This document shows, in pieces, positions 24,778 through 32,701 of a stretch of DNA of 64,000 bases (positions within the stretch are counted from its first letter, which is position 1; each line of letters opens with the position of its first letter). The position numbers were made by a program, and so were the translations under genes. This stretch comes from QQWI01 sp964522015. GTDB lineage: Bacteria > Bacillota > Clostridia > Peptostreptococcales > Acidaminobacteraceae. The notes beneath the pieces were generated by a model. That model did no database searches. It was not told where the DNA came from and was given only the letters and a program-made list of their open reading frames with translations. The stretch lies in contig CAZFST010000001.1 of NCBI GenBank assembly GCA_964522015.1, positions 1 to 64,000 on the forward strand. Reading direction: 5' to 3'.

Positions 24778-26040
24778 ATGCATCTTAATCTCACCATCGA
24801 ACCCTCTCAAAACCAGATGTTCGGCAAACTCTGGTTAAACCGCAGCGAAATTGAAACTCTGAGCTTCATGCTCAATCGCGACTTTACTATTCACAAAATT
24901 GTTATGGACCATGCCGACCAATCTGATAAAATCCCAAAAGAAGAGATTTGCCTTCATGATTGTTTCGATTATCGCTTGAACCAATTTACGCTTATGCAGG
25001 AATTTGAAAGCCTAGAAATTCATTTTTCTGGCACGCTGACTGGTGAAACGGGCAGTTGCCCCTATGTTAAAGAACAAATTAGCGAGGCATTTACATTAAT
25101 TCGTTTTGAAACCTACTGCTATCCTCTTTTTATTCCCCAAGGGGAAAGAGGGGTAAATAGGTATCTTCGCGGTAGTGACAACCAGGATCACATTGCTGTT
25201 GACGTCCCGAGGGATTACGTATTGGTATCAGGTGAGGTCCTTGTTGGGGTCGAACAAATAGGTGAAGGACTAGAGGAACGCAAATTATATAGCTATAAAG
25301 GTAACTCAAGAGACTTTAGCGCTGCACTTGCAAGGTATAAAACTCTGGAAACGTCAGGTGGTCGCTATTTTATTTTGGGTAAAGAAATTGATCTTAATTT
25401 TGTGGAAAACACTTTAAGAGATGCTAATTTATTTATGCAGGAAAACTTTGGGACCCGCGAGATTCATTCTGATGCACAGTACTGTGTTATTCCAAGTGGT
25501 TTTGGTTCGTTCGCGGTAAACAAAACGGTCTTTATACAAGAAGATACGCTTTCAAATAAAGAAGATATAGCAGGGATGATTCACGAGTTTATTCACCTAG
25601 GTTGGAATGCCAAAGTTGAATTATTCGACCAGCGGTCACGATTTTTTGATGAAGGATTTACCAATTACTTCGTACTGAGGGTTGTCGAAGACTTGTGGGG
25701 TGAAGCTCAGCGCAATGCTGAAATTAAACGTTATGAGCGATCCTTTAATCGCTATCTTGAAAAAATGGACGGGATTCCTTCGGTCACAGAGTTCTCTAAA
25801 CTTGAATGTGGGGGCCTAAGCTATAGTATAGGGGCACTAATTCTTTGGGAGCTAGAAACATTACTGGGACGATACCTGTTTGATGCTTTAACACGTCAAT
25901 TTTTAAGTGATTACCAACATAAAGAAACCACTTTTGTAGACTTTTGCAGAGCCTATAACCCGCAGAATTCTGAAGAAATAGAGGATTTTTATAGAAACTG
26001 GATTTATAGTGCTAAGGGCTATGAGAAGTATTTAAAGTAG
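24778..26040 (+). CDS. M1-like (gluzincin) metallopeptidase
   Basis: This 420-residue protein has a complete gluzincin zinc site: HEFIH at about residues 269-273 followed by exactly 18 residues and then the glutamate of FFDEGFTNYF, the HExxH-X18-E spacing of the M1 family. The N-terminal 230 residues look like the beta-sandwich domain of M1 aminopeptidases, shortened; the usual GxMEN exopeptidase motif is not visible. There is no signal peptide, so it acts in the cytoplasm. It is about half the length of a typical M1 enzyme. AAAGGAGCTATGA precedes the ATG. Peptidase function is probable, the substrate unknown. Confidence 0.7.
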   Translation: MHLNLTIEPSQNQMFGKLWLNRSEIETLSFMLNRDFTIHKIVMDHADQSDKIPKEEICLHDCFDYRLNQFTLMQEFESLEIHFSGTLTGETGSCPYVKEQISEAFTLIRFETYCYPLFIPQGERGVNRYLRGSDNQDHIAVDVPRDYVLVSGEVLVGVEQIGEGLEERKLYSYKGNSRDFSAALARYKTLETSGGRYFILGKEIDLNFVENTLRDANLFMQENFGTREIHSDAQYCVIPSGFGSFAVNKTVFIQEDTLSNKEDIAGMIHEFIHLGWNAKVELFDQRSRFFDEGFTNYFVLRVVEDLWGEAQRNAEIKRYERSFNRYLEKMDGIPSVTEFSKLECGGLSYSIGALILWELETLLGRYLFDALTRQFLSDYQHKETTFVDFCRAYNPQNSEEIEDFYRNWIYSAKGYEKYLK

Positions 26041-26076
26041 TCTTAGGGTGTTTAAAACAGAGTCAGGAGTGTCTAA

Positions 26077-26778
26077 ATGTCAAATTACAAGATTATATGC
26101 ATTGATATGTTTGAAACATTGGTTTCCATCTCTGAAAGGTCACATGTTATTTGGAAGCGCATCTTGGAAGACGACTATACCGAGGACCTTCGCATAAAGT
26201 ACTCAAGACTAACAAGTGCGAACATCGTGAATGCTTTCCATGAAGTCCACAGTATTTCCAATGACTTTAAGACTCTAAGAAGCATCTTTACAGAAGCCTT
26301 TCAAACCATGTTCTTAGAAGAAAAGCTAAACCGAAATCCAGTAGTAGCAGCCCAGATATTTATTGAGGAACACAATAATGCGAATTGGTATGGGGATAGC
26401 TTGGCTTTTATCAATAAAATGAAAAACCATTACAAACTCTGTATCGTCACCGATGCCGACAGGGATATGATACAAAGGCCCTTAAGCCAAGTGGTAATTG
26501 ATAAAGTCGTTATTTCAGAAGACGTGCAAAGTTATAAGAGAAACCCAAGTGGTCAAATGTTCAAAGAAGTACTGGCATATTTTCAGTGCGAACCCCATGA
26601 AGTCCTTCATATCGGCGATTCATCCTCGGATATGTATGGGGCCGATGCTCACAAAATACATACCTGTTGGATCAACCGACACAAGTACAAAAAGCCTTTT
26701 AACATTGTACCCAATTATGAGATTGAGACCTTAGCACAATTAGAGCAAATCCTAACCCCCGACTCAACTACCAGGTGA
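26077..26778 (+). CDS. HAD-superfamily hydrolase
   Basis: This 233-residue HAD phosphatase-like protein has motif I CIDMFETLVS near residue 9 (nucleophile Asp; the second Asp of DxD is replaced by Phe, as in some haloacid dehalogenase-like members), motif II IVTDAD near 127, the motif III lysine in SYKRNPSGQMF and motif IV HIGDSSSDMYGA near 180. The helical cap lies between residues 20 and 100. It could remove phosphate from a product of the neighbouring kinases, but that is only suggested by position. RBS AGGAGTGTCTAA. Confidence 0.75.
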   Translation: MSNYKIICIDMFETLVSISERSHVIWKRILEDDYTEDLRIKYSRLTSANIVNAFHEVHSISNDFKTLRSIFTEAFQTMFLEEKLNRNPVVAAQIFIEEHNNANWYGDSLAFINKMKNHYKLCIVTDADRDMIQRPLSQVVIDKVVISEDVQSYKRNPSGQMFKEVLAYFQCEPHEVLHIGDSSSDMYGADAHKIHTCWINRHKYKKPFNIVPNYEIETLAQLEQILTPDSTTR

Positions 26779-26863
26779 ATTCTCTCACCACCACCGTTAT
26801 TGTAACAAGTCTTGTGACCTTGTAAGATTGAAGCGTAAACACAACAATCTACTTGGAGGGTAT

Positions 26864-27984
26864 ATGAAGCAAATAAAACTCAATGTGGCTAAACTCAGAA
26901 AGCGGGACGGCCTTACCCAGCAACAACTAGCAGACGCCCTATGTGTTAGTTTCCAAACCATTAGCAAATGGGAGACCGGAATTTCTCTCCCTGATATCGC
27001 CATGTTACCCAGTATCGCAAATCAATTTCAGGTTAGTGTCGATGAGATTCTCGGATTGAAACCCTTAGAATCAGATGCCTACCAGGTTAGGGGAACCAAT
27101 CAGAGTAGTTATTGGAACGAAAAACTGGACTATTTGCTGGAGTCGCGGGCGCTAATGTGGAATGATGATTATCTACATTTTCTCATTCACCAAGTTTGGA
27201 AAATTACTCAGCCTGTAAATATTGTGGATTTTGGTTGTGGTTATGGCTATCTAGGGTTGAAATTGATGCCCCTAATGCCAATTGGAAGCACCTATACGGG
27301 CATCGATAGCAACGAGGAACTGATAGGGGAAGCAAAGAACTTTTTCGAGCAATTCCCATTTCAATCAACTTTTATCCTGTGTGATGTGAATAGCTACACC
27401 AGTAGTGTTAAATACGATATTGCAATCTGCCAAGCCTTTTTAAGGCACATGCCCAACCCACTTCATGCACTGAATCAAATGTTGGATTCAGTGCATGAAG
27501 TGGGTTGGGCATGTGCATAGAGGTGAACCGGGGGATTGAGCATAGTGGACTAGCCATTAGGGGTTTCGATTGTCACGAATTTGAACAAACCCCCTCTTTT
27601 CAAAAGATATGGCGAAATGAACTTGAGAATGAAGGACGAGATTATAAGATGGGGATGAAAGTTCCATTTTTAATGAAATCCCTGGGCCTTAAAAACATCC
27701 AATCCAGGCTGAATGATAAAGTCAACTATATCGATCCAGACAATAACCCATCATACAACACCCACTTAAGGGCTTTTTTAAAGACTGCGGGTTTGGAAAA
27801 GCCAATGTTAAATCAAGATAAAGAAAAACTAGCCACGTTATTGATGAATAGGGGCCTTAGTCGAGCAGAGGCCCTTGCCTTTATAGAAGCCGATGAAAAA
27901 AGATGTGCCTTTATCCATAGTGACAACTTTCAAGCTGAAATTGTTCATACCTTCGGTTTGTTAATTACATTTGGATGGCGATAA
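26864..27984 (+). pseudogene. XRE regulator-methyltransferase fusion, frameshifted
   Basis: From ATG 26864 (TTGGAGGGTAT upstream) the frame encodes an XRE helix-turn-helix (residues 1-60, LTQQQLADALCVSFQTISKW) fused to a class I methyltransferase (NIVDFGCGYGYLGLKL near 120). It ends prematurely at TAG 27518-27520. Homology resumes in another frame from about 27505 (GMCIEVNRGIEHSG) to 27984, giving an expected full protein of about 370 residues. The break coincides with a perfect 32-bp inverted repeat, suggesting that the frame change arose by hairpin-templated mutation. The HTH and SAM-binding parts remain intact in the first fragment. Confidence 0.75.
27445..27516. repeat. Perfect 32-bp inverted repeat inside the broken methyltransferase gene
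   Basis: Bases 27445-27476 are the exact reverse complement of 27485-27516, with an eight-base loop AAATGTTG. The left arm begins GCACATGCCCAACCC and the right arm ends GGGTTGGGCATGTGC. There is no T-run, and it lies within coding sequence, so it is not a terminator. Confidence 0.95.
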
Positions 27985-28062
27985 GCTTGTCGTTAATGTC
28001 AGTATAAATCGTGAACACCTAGGGTGTGTAAGTATCAATGAGACAGAATACTTGAGGTGTCT

Positions 28063-28533
28063 ATGTTTGTTATTAAATATGCCGAAGAAGCGAACATTAG
28101 CTCTTGGATGACCTTGGTACGTGAGGTCAGTTGGAATTTTCCAGGCTTAGAGACAGAAGAGAAGATTGAAGAATATGAGCAAACATTACTTAAGAATATT
28201 AAGCGCAAAAGTGCAATTTGCGCACTCCTTGATCAGAAAGTGGTGGGCATATTATTATTTTCTACTAAGCAAAATATGTTATGTTGCATGGCCGTGCATC
28301 CCTCATATCGTAAAAAGGGAATTTCAAAACAAATGATTCAAGAGATGCTTCTTCAACTTGACCCTGCTATAGATATTGTGCTTTCCACTTTTAGGGAAGA
28401 GGATGAAAAGGGCATAGCCCCAAGGGCCTTATACAAAAGTCTAGGCTTTGTAGAAGATGCTCTAATTGAGGAGTTTGGGTATCCACACCAAAGGTTTATT
28501 CTGCCGCCCAAAAAACAACCCAATATCAAGTAA
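28063..28533 (+). CDS. GNAT acetyltransferase
   Basis: This 156-residue single-domain GNAT has strand 4 LCCMAVHPSYRKKGISKQMI carrying the R-x-x-G-x CoA loop near residue 90 and a C-terminal RALYKSLGFVED helix-strand. It is close in form to acetyltransferases of small amines. The ATG at 28063 was chosen because GAGG lies six bases upstream; an in-frame GTG at 28057 adds two residues. The gene is followed 15 bases later by another GNAT. Confidence 0.75.
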   Translation: MFVIKYAEEANISSWMTLVREVSWNFPGLETEEKIEEYEQTLLKNIKRKSAICALLDQKVVGILLFSTKQNMLCCMAVHPSYRKKGISKQMIQEMLLQLDPAIDIVLSTFREEDEKGIAPRALYKSLGFVEDALIEEFGYPHQRFILPPKKQPNIK

Positions 28534-28548
28534 AACTGGAGGTGCAAC

Positions 28549-29025
28549 ATGGTCCAAGTTCTTAAAACAGAAGATGCACACCTTTTGGCAATTCTTAATC
28601 ATGACGTTCAAGAGCTCCATCACCACATCGAGCCATTAATCTTTAAGCCTCATTCAATAGAGGCTATGGAACAGCTTTTTATTGGCATGCTAGAAAATGA
28701 AAGCATGAGTGCCTATGTTGTGTATGTTGATTCTGAACCTGCGGGATACGTGATTCTCAACATCAGAAAATATCCTGAAACACCCTTTAGATACGCCTAC
28801 ACAGCAATTGAGATAGACCAGATTTGTGTAGATTCTAAGTTTAAAGGTCAAGGACTAGGAAAGTGTTTGGTCGATTTTGCAAAGACTTTTGCCAATGAAA
28901 AGGGCATCCACCGCATAGAAATGAACTTCTGGATGCAAAATGAAAACTCGGGACAGTTCTTCACCAGTCAGGGGTTCAAGCCATTCAATGATAGAATGGC
29001 ATTTACCTGCGATGAAAATAATTAA
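28549..29025 (+). CDS. GNAT acetyltransferase
   Basis: This 158-residue GNAT has the motif IDQICVDSKFKGQGLGKCLV near residue 92 with a canonical K-x-Q-G-x-G CoA loop, preceded by AGYVILNIRKYP and followed by IEMNFWMQNENSGQFFTSQGF. It has a strong ribosome site (TGGAGGTGCAAC). It is not closely similar to the GNAT just upstream, so these are not a recent duplication. Confidence 0.8.
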   Translation: MVQVLKTEDAHLLAILNHDVQELHHHIEPLIFKPHSIEAMEQLFIGMLENESMSAYVVYVDSEPAGYVILNIRKYPETPFRYAYTAIEIDQICVDSKFKGQGLGKCLVDFAKTFANEKGIHRIEMNFWMQNENSGQFFTSQGFKPFNDRMAFTCDENN

Positions 29026-29037
29026 GAGGACCAAAAT

Positions 29038-29592
29038 TTGAAAACACTAATATTCAACGGGTCACCCAGGCGGGGTGGTGATACAGACGCATTGGTAACA
29101 CAGGTCTTGAATGATTTAGAAGGGGAGCACAAAGTTGTGTATGCCTATGATAACAATATTCAACCCTGTATTGATTGCCGTTATTGTTGGGAAAACCAAG
29201 GGTGTGCCATTCAAGATGGCATGCAAGAAGTTTACGACTATATTTTGGAATGTGATAATATTCTAATTGCTTCACCACTCTATTTTTCAGAGCTATCAGG
29301 ACCTCTCTTGGCAGTCGCGAGCCGACTTCAAATGTTTTTTTGTGCGAGACATTTTAGAAAGACCAACTTGATTCAAAAAACAAAAAAAGGCGGAGTCATT
29401 ATCGTTGGTGGCGGCGATGGGAGTATGGATAAGGGGTATAGTACAGCTTCTGTGCTGCTGCGACATATGAATTGCATAACTATTGGGCCCTGTGTATCGA
29501 GCCATAACACGAATATTCAAGTGGCAAAGGACGATGAAAAGGCCATTAGTGGCTGTGGTGCTTTGGCCGGATTTTTTAATGGTGTTAGTTAG
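29038..29592 (+). CDS. Flavodoxin-fold NAD(P)H/FMN reductase-like protein
   Basis: This 184-residue protein has the flavodoxin-like fold of NADPH-dependent FMN reductases: the phosphate loop FNGSPRRGGDTDAL at the N-terminus, a cysteine-bearing CIDCRYCWENQGC segment near residue 43 as in iron-sulfur flavoproteins of anaerobes, and SPLYFSELSGPLL near 80. The start is TTG with AGAGGACC upstream. It probably binds FMN and acts as a small redox enzyme; cysteine spacing (C-x2-C-x2-C-x5-C) allows, but does not prove, a metal or Fe-S site. Confidence 0.75.
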   Translation: MKTLIFNGSPRRGGDTDALVTQVLNDLEGEHKVVYAYDNNIQPCIDCRYCWENQGCAIQDGMQEVYDYILECDNILIASPLYFSELSGPLLAVASRLQMFFCARHFRKTNLIQKTKKGGVIIVGGGDGSMDKGYSTASVLLRHMNCITIGPCVSSHNTNIQVAKDDEKAISGCGALAGFFNGVS

Positions 29593-29625
29593 AATGGGGT
29601 AAACTTTTGAATGGAGTAGATTATG
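29592..29625 (+). repeat. Short direct repeat after the flavoprotein stop codon
   Basis: GAATGGGGTAAAC at 29592 recurs as GAATGGAGTAGAT at 29609 (period 17). The first copy abuts the TAG stop and the second supplies the GGAG ribosome site of the next gene. The match is imperfect, so this is a weak example of the boundary repeats seen elsewhere in the window. Confidence 0.45.
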
Positions 29626-30177
29626 ACAAAAAATAAATGGTCCCTAAATATAGAGACCAAAAGATTGAAATTACGTCCCTTAAATAATGGGGATGCAGAC
29701 TTTGTATTTGCCCATTTCAGCAACGAGGATGTCTGCAGATACCTCTTTGATGAGGAACCACTTGGGCAACCAGAAGAAGCCCTAGACCTTATAGGATTTT
29801 ATCATGATTTTGAATCTAAGGACAATTGTCGCTGGGCCCTCGAACACAAGGAAAGCGGTAAAGTGATTGGCACCTGCGGATTTCATATTTTGGATAGGAA
29901 AAACAATATCATTGAGATGGGCTATGATTTAAACAAGGCCTATTGGGGTCAGGGTTATATGCAAGAAGCCTTGGAAGCCTCTATTGAACAGGCATTCAAC
30001 AGCATGTCTATCAATAGAATCCAAGCATTCGTTTATACAGGTAATCCAGGGTCTTGCAGGCTTCTTGAAAAGCTGCACTTTCAACAAGAAGGTATTATTC
30101 GGGAAAAGCATTTGTTTAGGGGCGAGTATTATGATCACTACTGTTATTCGTTACTCAGCAGAGATTGGAATAAATAA
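29623..30177 (+). CDS. RimJ/RimL-type GNAT acetyltransferase
   Basis: This 184-residue GNAT is of the ribosomal-protein-alanine acetyltransferase type. It starts with ETKRLKLRPLNNGDADFVF, has GTCGFHILDRKNNIIEMGYDL, the CoA loop AYWGQGYMQEALEA near residue 106, and the family's RIQAFVYTGNPGSCRLLEKL segment. RimJ/RimL relatives acetylate protein N-termini or small molecules, including some antibiotics. RBS TGGAGTAGATT, supplied by a short repeat. Confidence 0.8.
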   Translation: MTKNKWSLNIETKRLKLRPLNNGDADFVFAHFSNEDVCRYLFDEEPLGQPEEALDLIGFYHDFESKDNCRWALEHKESGKVIGTCGFHILDRKNNIIEMGYDLNKAYWGQGYMQEALEASIEQAFNSMSINRIQAFVYTGNPGSCRLLEKLHFQQEGIIREKHLFRGEYYDHYCYSLLSRDWNK

Positions 30178-30188
30178 AGAGGTGTATT

Positions 30189-31124
30189 ATGGCTTATAGC
30201 AGCTGGTTTGGCGACACAAGCCACTCAAAAATAGTATTTATATCTGATGATGGACAGCAGGAGGTAGCGAGCCACCTGTTGGAGAATCTTCAGTGCAAGG
30301 AAGGCACCATTCACAATATTGAAGCATTGGGTTTTGACTGGAATGTGCTTGAGAGCCTAAAGGAAAAGGATTATGTGATCGTCGCCCTATCCTACAAAAC
30401 CTTTATTCTAATGGGATACAATCAGTGTTTCCCAACCTTTAGAAAACCAAAAGAGTTGAGATGCAATTATGTATTTGTACGTTTGGATATTTCTTTAGAG
30501 TCCTTATCTCAGGGCTTAAGAACCAATGCTCAGAAGGTTCAAGAAAGAATTGATTCCTTTTGCATAAAGCCTGGGGCGAAAGATGAAGGTCCGTGGGATG
30601 GTTCTAAGGTCAGGGTTACAGCACCAGGCGGAACAGACATATCATTTTCTGTGAATCGATTTAAACATTTTAATCATTTCATCACGCCTCAAGCCCCAGC
30701 GGCATTTTTACCCCCCTCTGAAATTTACGGTGGTATTTTGCTAGGTTCTGCCAATGGGCAACTCGTAGTGGACTTGACCATCGGTCAGCTCTATAAAGAT
30801 GCCGACCTTCTGGAGACATTTGGACTAGTTGATCATCCTGTGACTTTAACTGTTGTAGAGAGCAGTATTGTAGCCATTGAAGGTAATGCTCTACTTAAAG
30901 AACACTTGATGAAGCTGGAGCTAGAGGCTTTGAAAGTGGTTGAACTGGGCATAGGTCTAGCTCAAATGACGGCAACTGGGAATATTGGAATTGACGAAAG
31001 TCTAGAGGGTACCTGTCATTTTGGCATTGGTGATGGTTTATTCTATGGAATAGATAACCCAGCATCGATTCACTTGGATGTGGTGATTAAGGAGCCTTTT
31101 ATTGAGGCGATAATAGAAGAATAA
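30189..31124 (+). CDS. M29-like peptidase homologue, diverged
   Basis: This 311-residue protein has a C-terminal half that follows the aminopeptidase M29 pattern: PPSEIYGGILLGSANG near residue 178 (family GEIYIAP), VVELGIGLAQM near 258, DESLEGTCHFGIGDG near 276 and SIHLDVVIKEP near 297. The E, H and D residues at presumed metal positions are kept, but the surrounding motifs are looser than in the protein at 5989-7002. The N-terminal half is unlike known M29 proteins. It may be a specialised peptidase or a non-catalytic relative. RBS AAGAGGTG. Confidence 0.6.
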   Translation: MAYSSWFGDTSHSKIVFISDDGQQEVASHLLENLQCKEGTIHNIEALGFDWNVLESLKEKDYVIVALSYKTFILMGYNQCFPTFRKPKELRCNYVFVRLDISLESLSQGLRTNAQKVQERIDSFCIKPGAKDEGPWDGSKVRVTAPGGTDISFSVNRFKHFNHFITPQAPAAFLPPSEIYGGILLGSANGQLVVDLTIGQLYKDADLLETFGLVDHPVTLTVVESSIVAIEGNALLKEHLMKLELEALKVVELGIGLAQMTATGNIGIDESLEGTCHFGIGDGLFYGIDNPASIHLDVVIKEPFIEAIIEE

Positions 31125-31137
31125 GGGGTGTCAATAA

Positions 31138-31710
31138 ATGAACATTGTATGTATTGGAGATAGTCTAACATATGGTTATGGAGTGGCGTCAAATATGGGC
31201 TGGGTAAGTATTCTAGGACATGACGAGGGGCATACCCTAGTGAATAAGGGCATACCGGGAAATACCACAGATGAAATGGTGCAACGGTTTTATGACGATG
31301 TGATCGTTCATGCACCTAAATACGCTATGATTTTAGGTGGTACCAATAATTTGTTTCTTAAAAAGACAAATCATGAAATTATTCTAAATCTTTCTAAAAT
31401 GATAGCTATTTCGAAGTCTGAGGGGGTTACCCCTATATTACTAACACCCATGGCTGTCAATCAGGATATCGTCAAAAAAACCTGGTTCCAAGACATAGAC
31501 TACAGTGAAATGAACGTGCGCCTTTCTTCTTTGAGATGTGAAATACTACAGCTTTGTTGCTCAGAAAATATAGTGTGCATAGATCTTAACCTACTCGTGG
31601 GAGATTTGACCTCACACTATCTGGATGATGGTATTCATATTGACTCACTGGCTCATGAGAAAATTGCAAAAGTGCTTGCCTCATCTTTATTGGATAAGTT
31701 AATTTCCTAA
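31138..31710 (+). CDS. SGNH/GDSL hydrolase
   Basis: This 190-residue SGNH hydrolase, similar to the TesA/acyl-CoA thioesterase I group, has block I IVCIGDSLTYGYGV at the N-terminus with the nucleophile serine, block II glycine in NKGIPGNTTDEM, block III MILGGTNNL and block V DDGIHIDSLAHEKIA with the catalytic Asp-x2-His. All four blocks are present. There is no signal peptide. It would cleave an ester or thioester; in this context it may act on a modified small molecule. It follows the M29-like gene by 13 bases. Confidence 0.85.
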   Translation: MNIVCIGDSLTYGYGVASNMGWVSILGHDEGHTLVNKGIPGNTTDEMVQRFYDDVIVHAPKYAMILGGTNNLFLKKTNHEIILNLSKMIAISKSEGVTPILLTPMAVNQDIVKKTWFQDIDYSEMNVRLSSLRCEILQLCCSENIVCIDLNLLVGDLTSHYLDDGIHIDSLAHEKIAKVLASSLLDKLIS

Positions 31711-31740
31711 GATAAAGTAAAAGTAAGGAGGGGGAATCCT

Positions 31741-32148
31741 GTGAAATCAAAATCGATCTATTTGGCCATATGTGGATTCTGTTTTGTGCTATGTATTCTC
31801 ATTGTTCTAGTGATGGCTAAAACCCCTGCTATAAGAGGATTTGTTGGGGATATCATCATTATCCCACTGATTTATTGCGGTATTAAGGCCTTTAGACAGG
31901 TTAAACCACTTAAGTTGAGCATGATTGTGTTGCTTATCTCATATGTAGTTGAATGTTTGCAGTACTTCAATATCGTTGAAGTGCTTGGTCTAGGCCACAG
32001 TCAAATTGCGCGGATCGTGATTGGCACCACCTTTGATTGGCGGGATTTAGCAGCCTATACTTTGGGTGCCATATTGATTTACCTATTGGATTCAAGGGTG
32101 ATAGCCCTATCTGTTGTAGACAGGAATATAAAATGGAATAGGAAGTAA
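31741..32148 (+). CDS. DUF2809 (VanZ-related) membrane protein
   Basis: This 135-residue protein has four hydrophobic helices and matches DUF2809: FVGDIIIIPLIYCGIKAF, SYVVECLQYFNIVEVLGLGH, and RIVIGTTFDWRDLAAYTLGA. The family is distantly like VanZ and of unknown function. The start is GTG with a strong AAGGAGGGGG upstream. It is one of few membrane proteins inside the enzyme array. Confidence 0.8.
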   Translation: MKSKSIYLAICGFCFVLCILIVLVMAKTPAIRGFVGDIIIIPLIYCGIKAFRQVKPLKLSMIVLLISYVVECLQYFNIVEVLGLGHSQIARIVIGTTFDWRDLAAYTLGAILIYLLDSRVIALSVVDRNIKWNRK

Positions 32149-32153
32149 ATTAC

Positions 32154-32603
32154 ATGAAACTTATTGAAATCAATGAATCTAATTGGCTTGAAGTAGCGGG
32201 TTTGAAGGTGAGCGATGATCAAAAAGGCTTTGTGGCGCCAGCTGTGGGAATTTTAGCACGGGCTTATGCCATGAGAAAGGATCGTGCAGAAGCACTTGCT
32301 GTTGAAGCCAAGGGCCAAATTGTTGGCATTGCATTAATTCGGGATATGTACGAGGAACCTGCATGTTATGACCTACAACAGTTTTTTATTGATGAATACT
32401 TTCAAAACAAAGGTTATGGTCAAGAGGCTATGATGCTGATCCTTGAGAAATTGAAAGCGGAGCGACGATTTGATAACGTAGAAGTTTGTGTCAAAAACCA
32501 GGATGAATGTGCAATTTATATATATAAAAAGCTGGGTTTTGTGGATACAGGTTATGTTTCAGAAGACGCCCCAGATAGCTGTAATTTAAGGTATTGCTTT
32601 TAA
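32154..32603 (+). CDS. GNAT acetyltransferase (spermidine/spermine type)
   Basis: This is a 149-residue GNAT. DLQQFFIDEYFQNKGYGQEAM near residue 78 carries the Q-x3-G-x-G CoA loop and VCVKNQDECAIYIYKKLGFVDTG forms the C-terminal part. The layout is that of diamine/spermidine acetyltransferases of Gram-positive bacteria. Its ribosome site is weak (GGAAGTAAATTAC), six bases after the DUF2809 gene. It is the last gene of the first plus-strand run, which ends in a strong terminator. Confidence 0.75.
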   Translation: MKLIEINESNWLEVAGLKVSDDQKGFVAPAVGILARAYAMRKDRAEALAVEAKGQIVGIALIRDMYEEPACYDLQQFFIDEYFQNKGYGQEAMMLILEKLKAERRFDNVEVCVKNQDECAIYIYKKLGFVDTGYVSEDAPDSCNLRYCF

Positions 32604-32626
32604 TTATTAATGATAAAGCAATTAGA

Positions 32627-32690
32627 GGGGGCACCTTCGTTTACTAAGGGGCTTTATAGGCCTTAGTAATTCGAGGGAGCCCCCATTTTT
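32627..32690. terminator. Long bidirectional terminator closing the enzyme array
   Basis: An outer stem GGGGGC (32627-32632) with GCCCCC (32679-32684) encloses an inner pair TTACTAAGG/CCTTAGTAA and is followed by TTTTT. It separates the plus-strand array from the minus-strand AraC gene. Confidence 0.85.
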
Positions 32691-32701
32691 AATGGAAGAA
32701 T

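Noticed and set aside
27437..27516. Programmed -1 frameshift: TTTTTA slippery run just before a 32-bp stem
   Set aside because: A -1 slip there would meet TGA at 27496-27498, before the frame in which homology resumes, so it cannot restore the protein.
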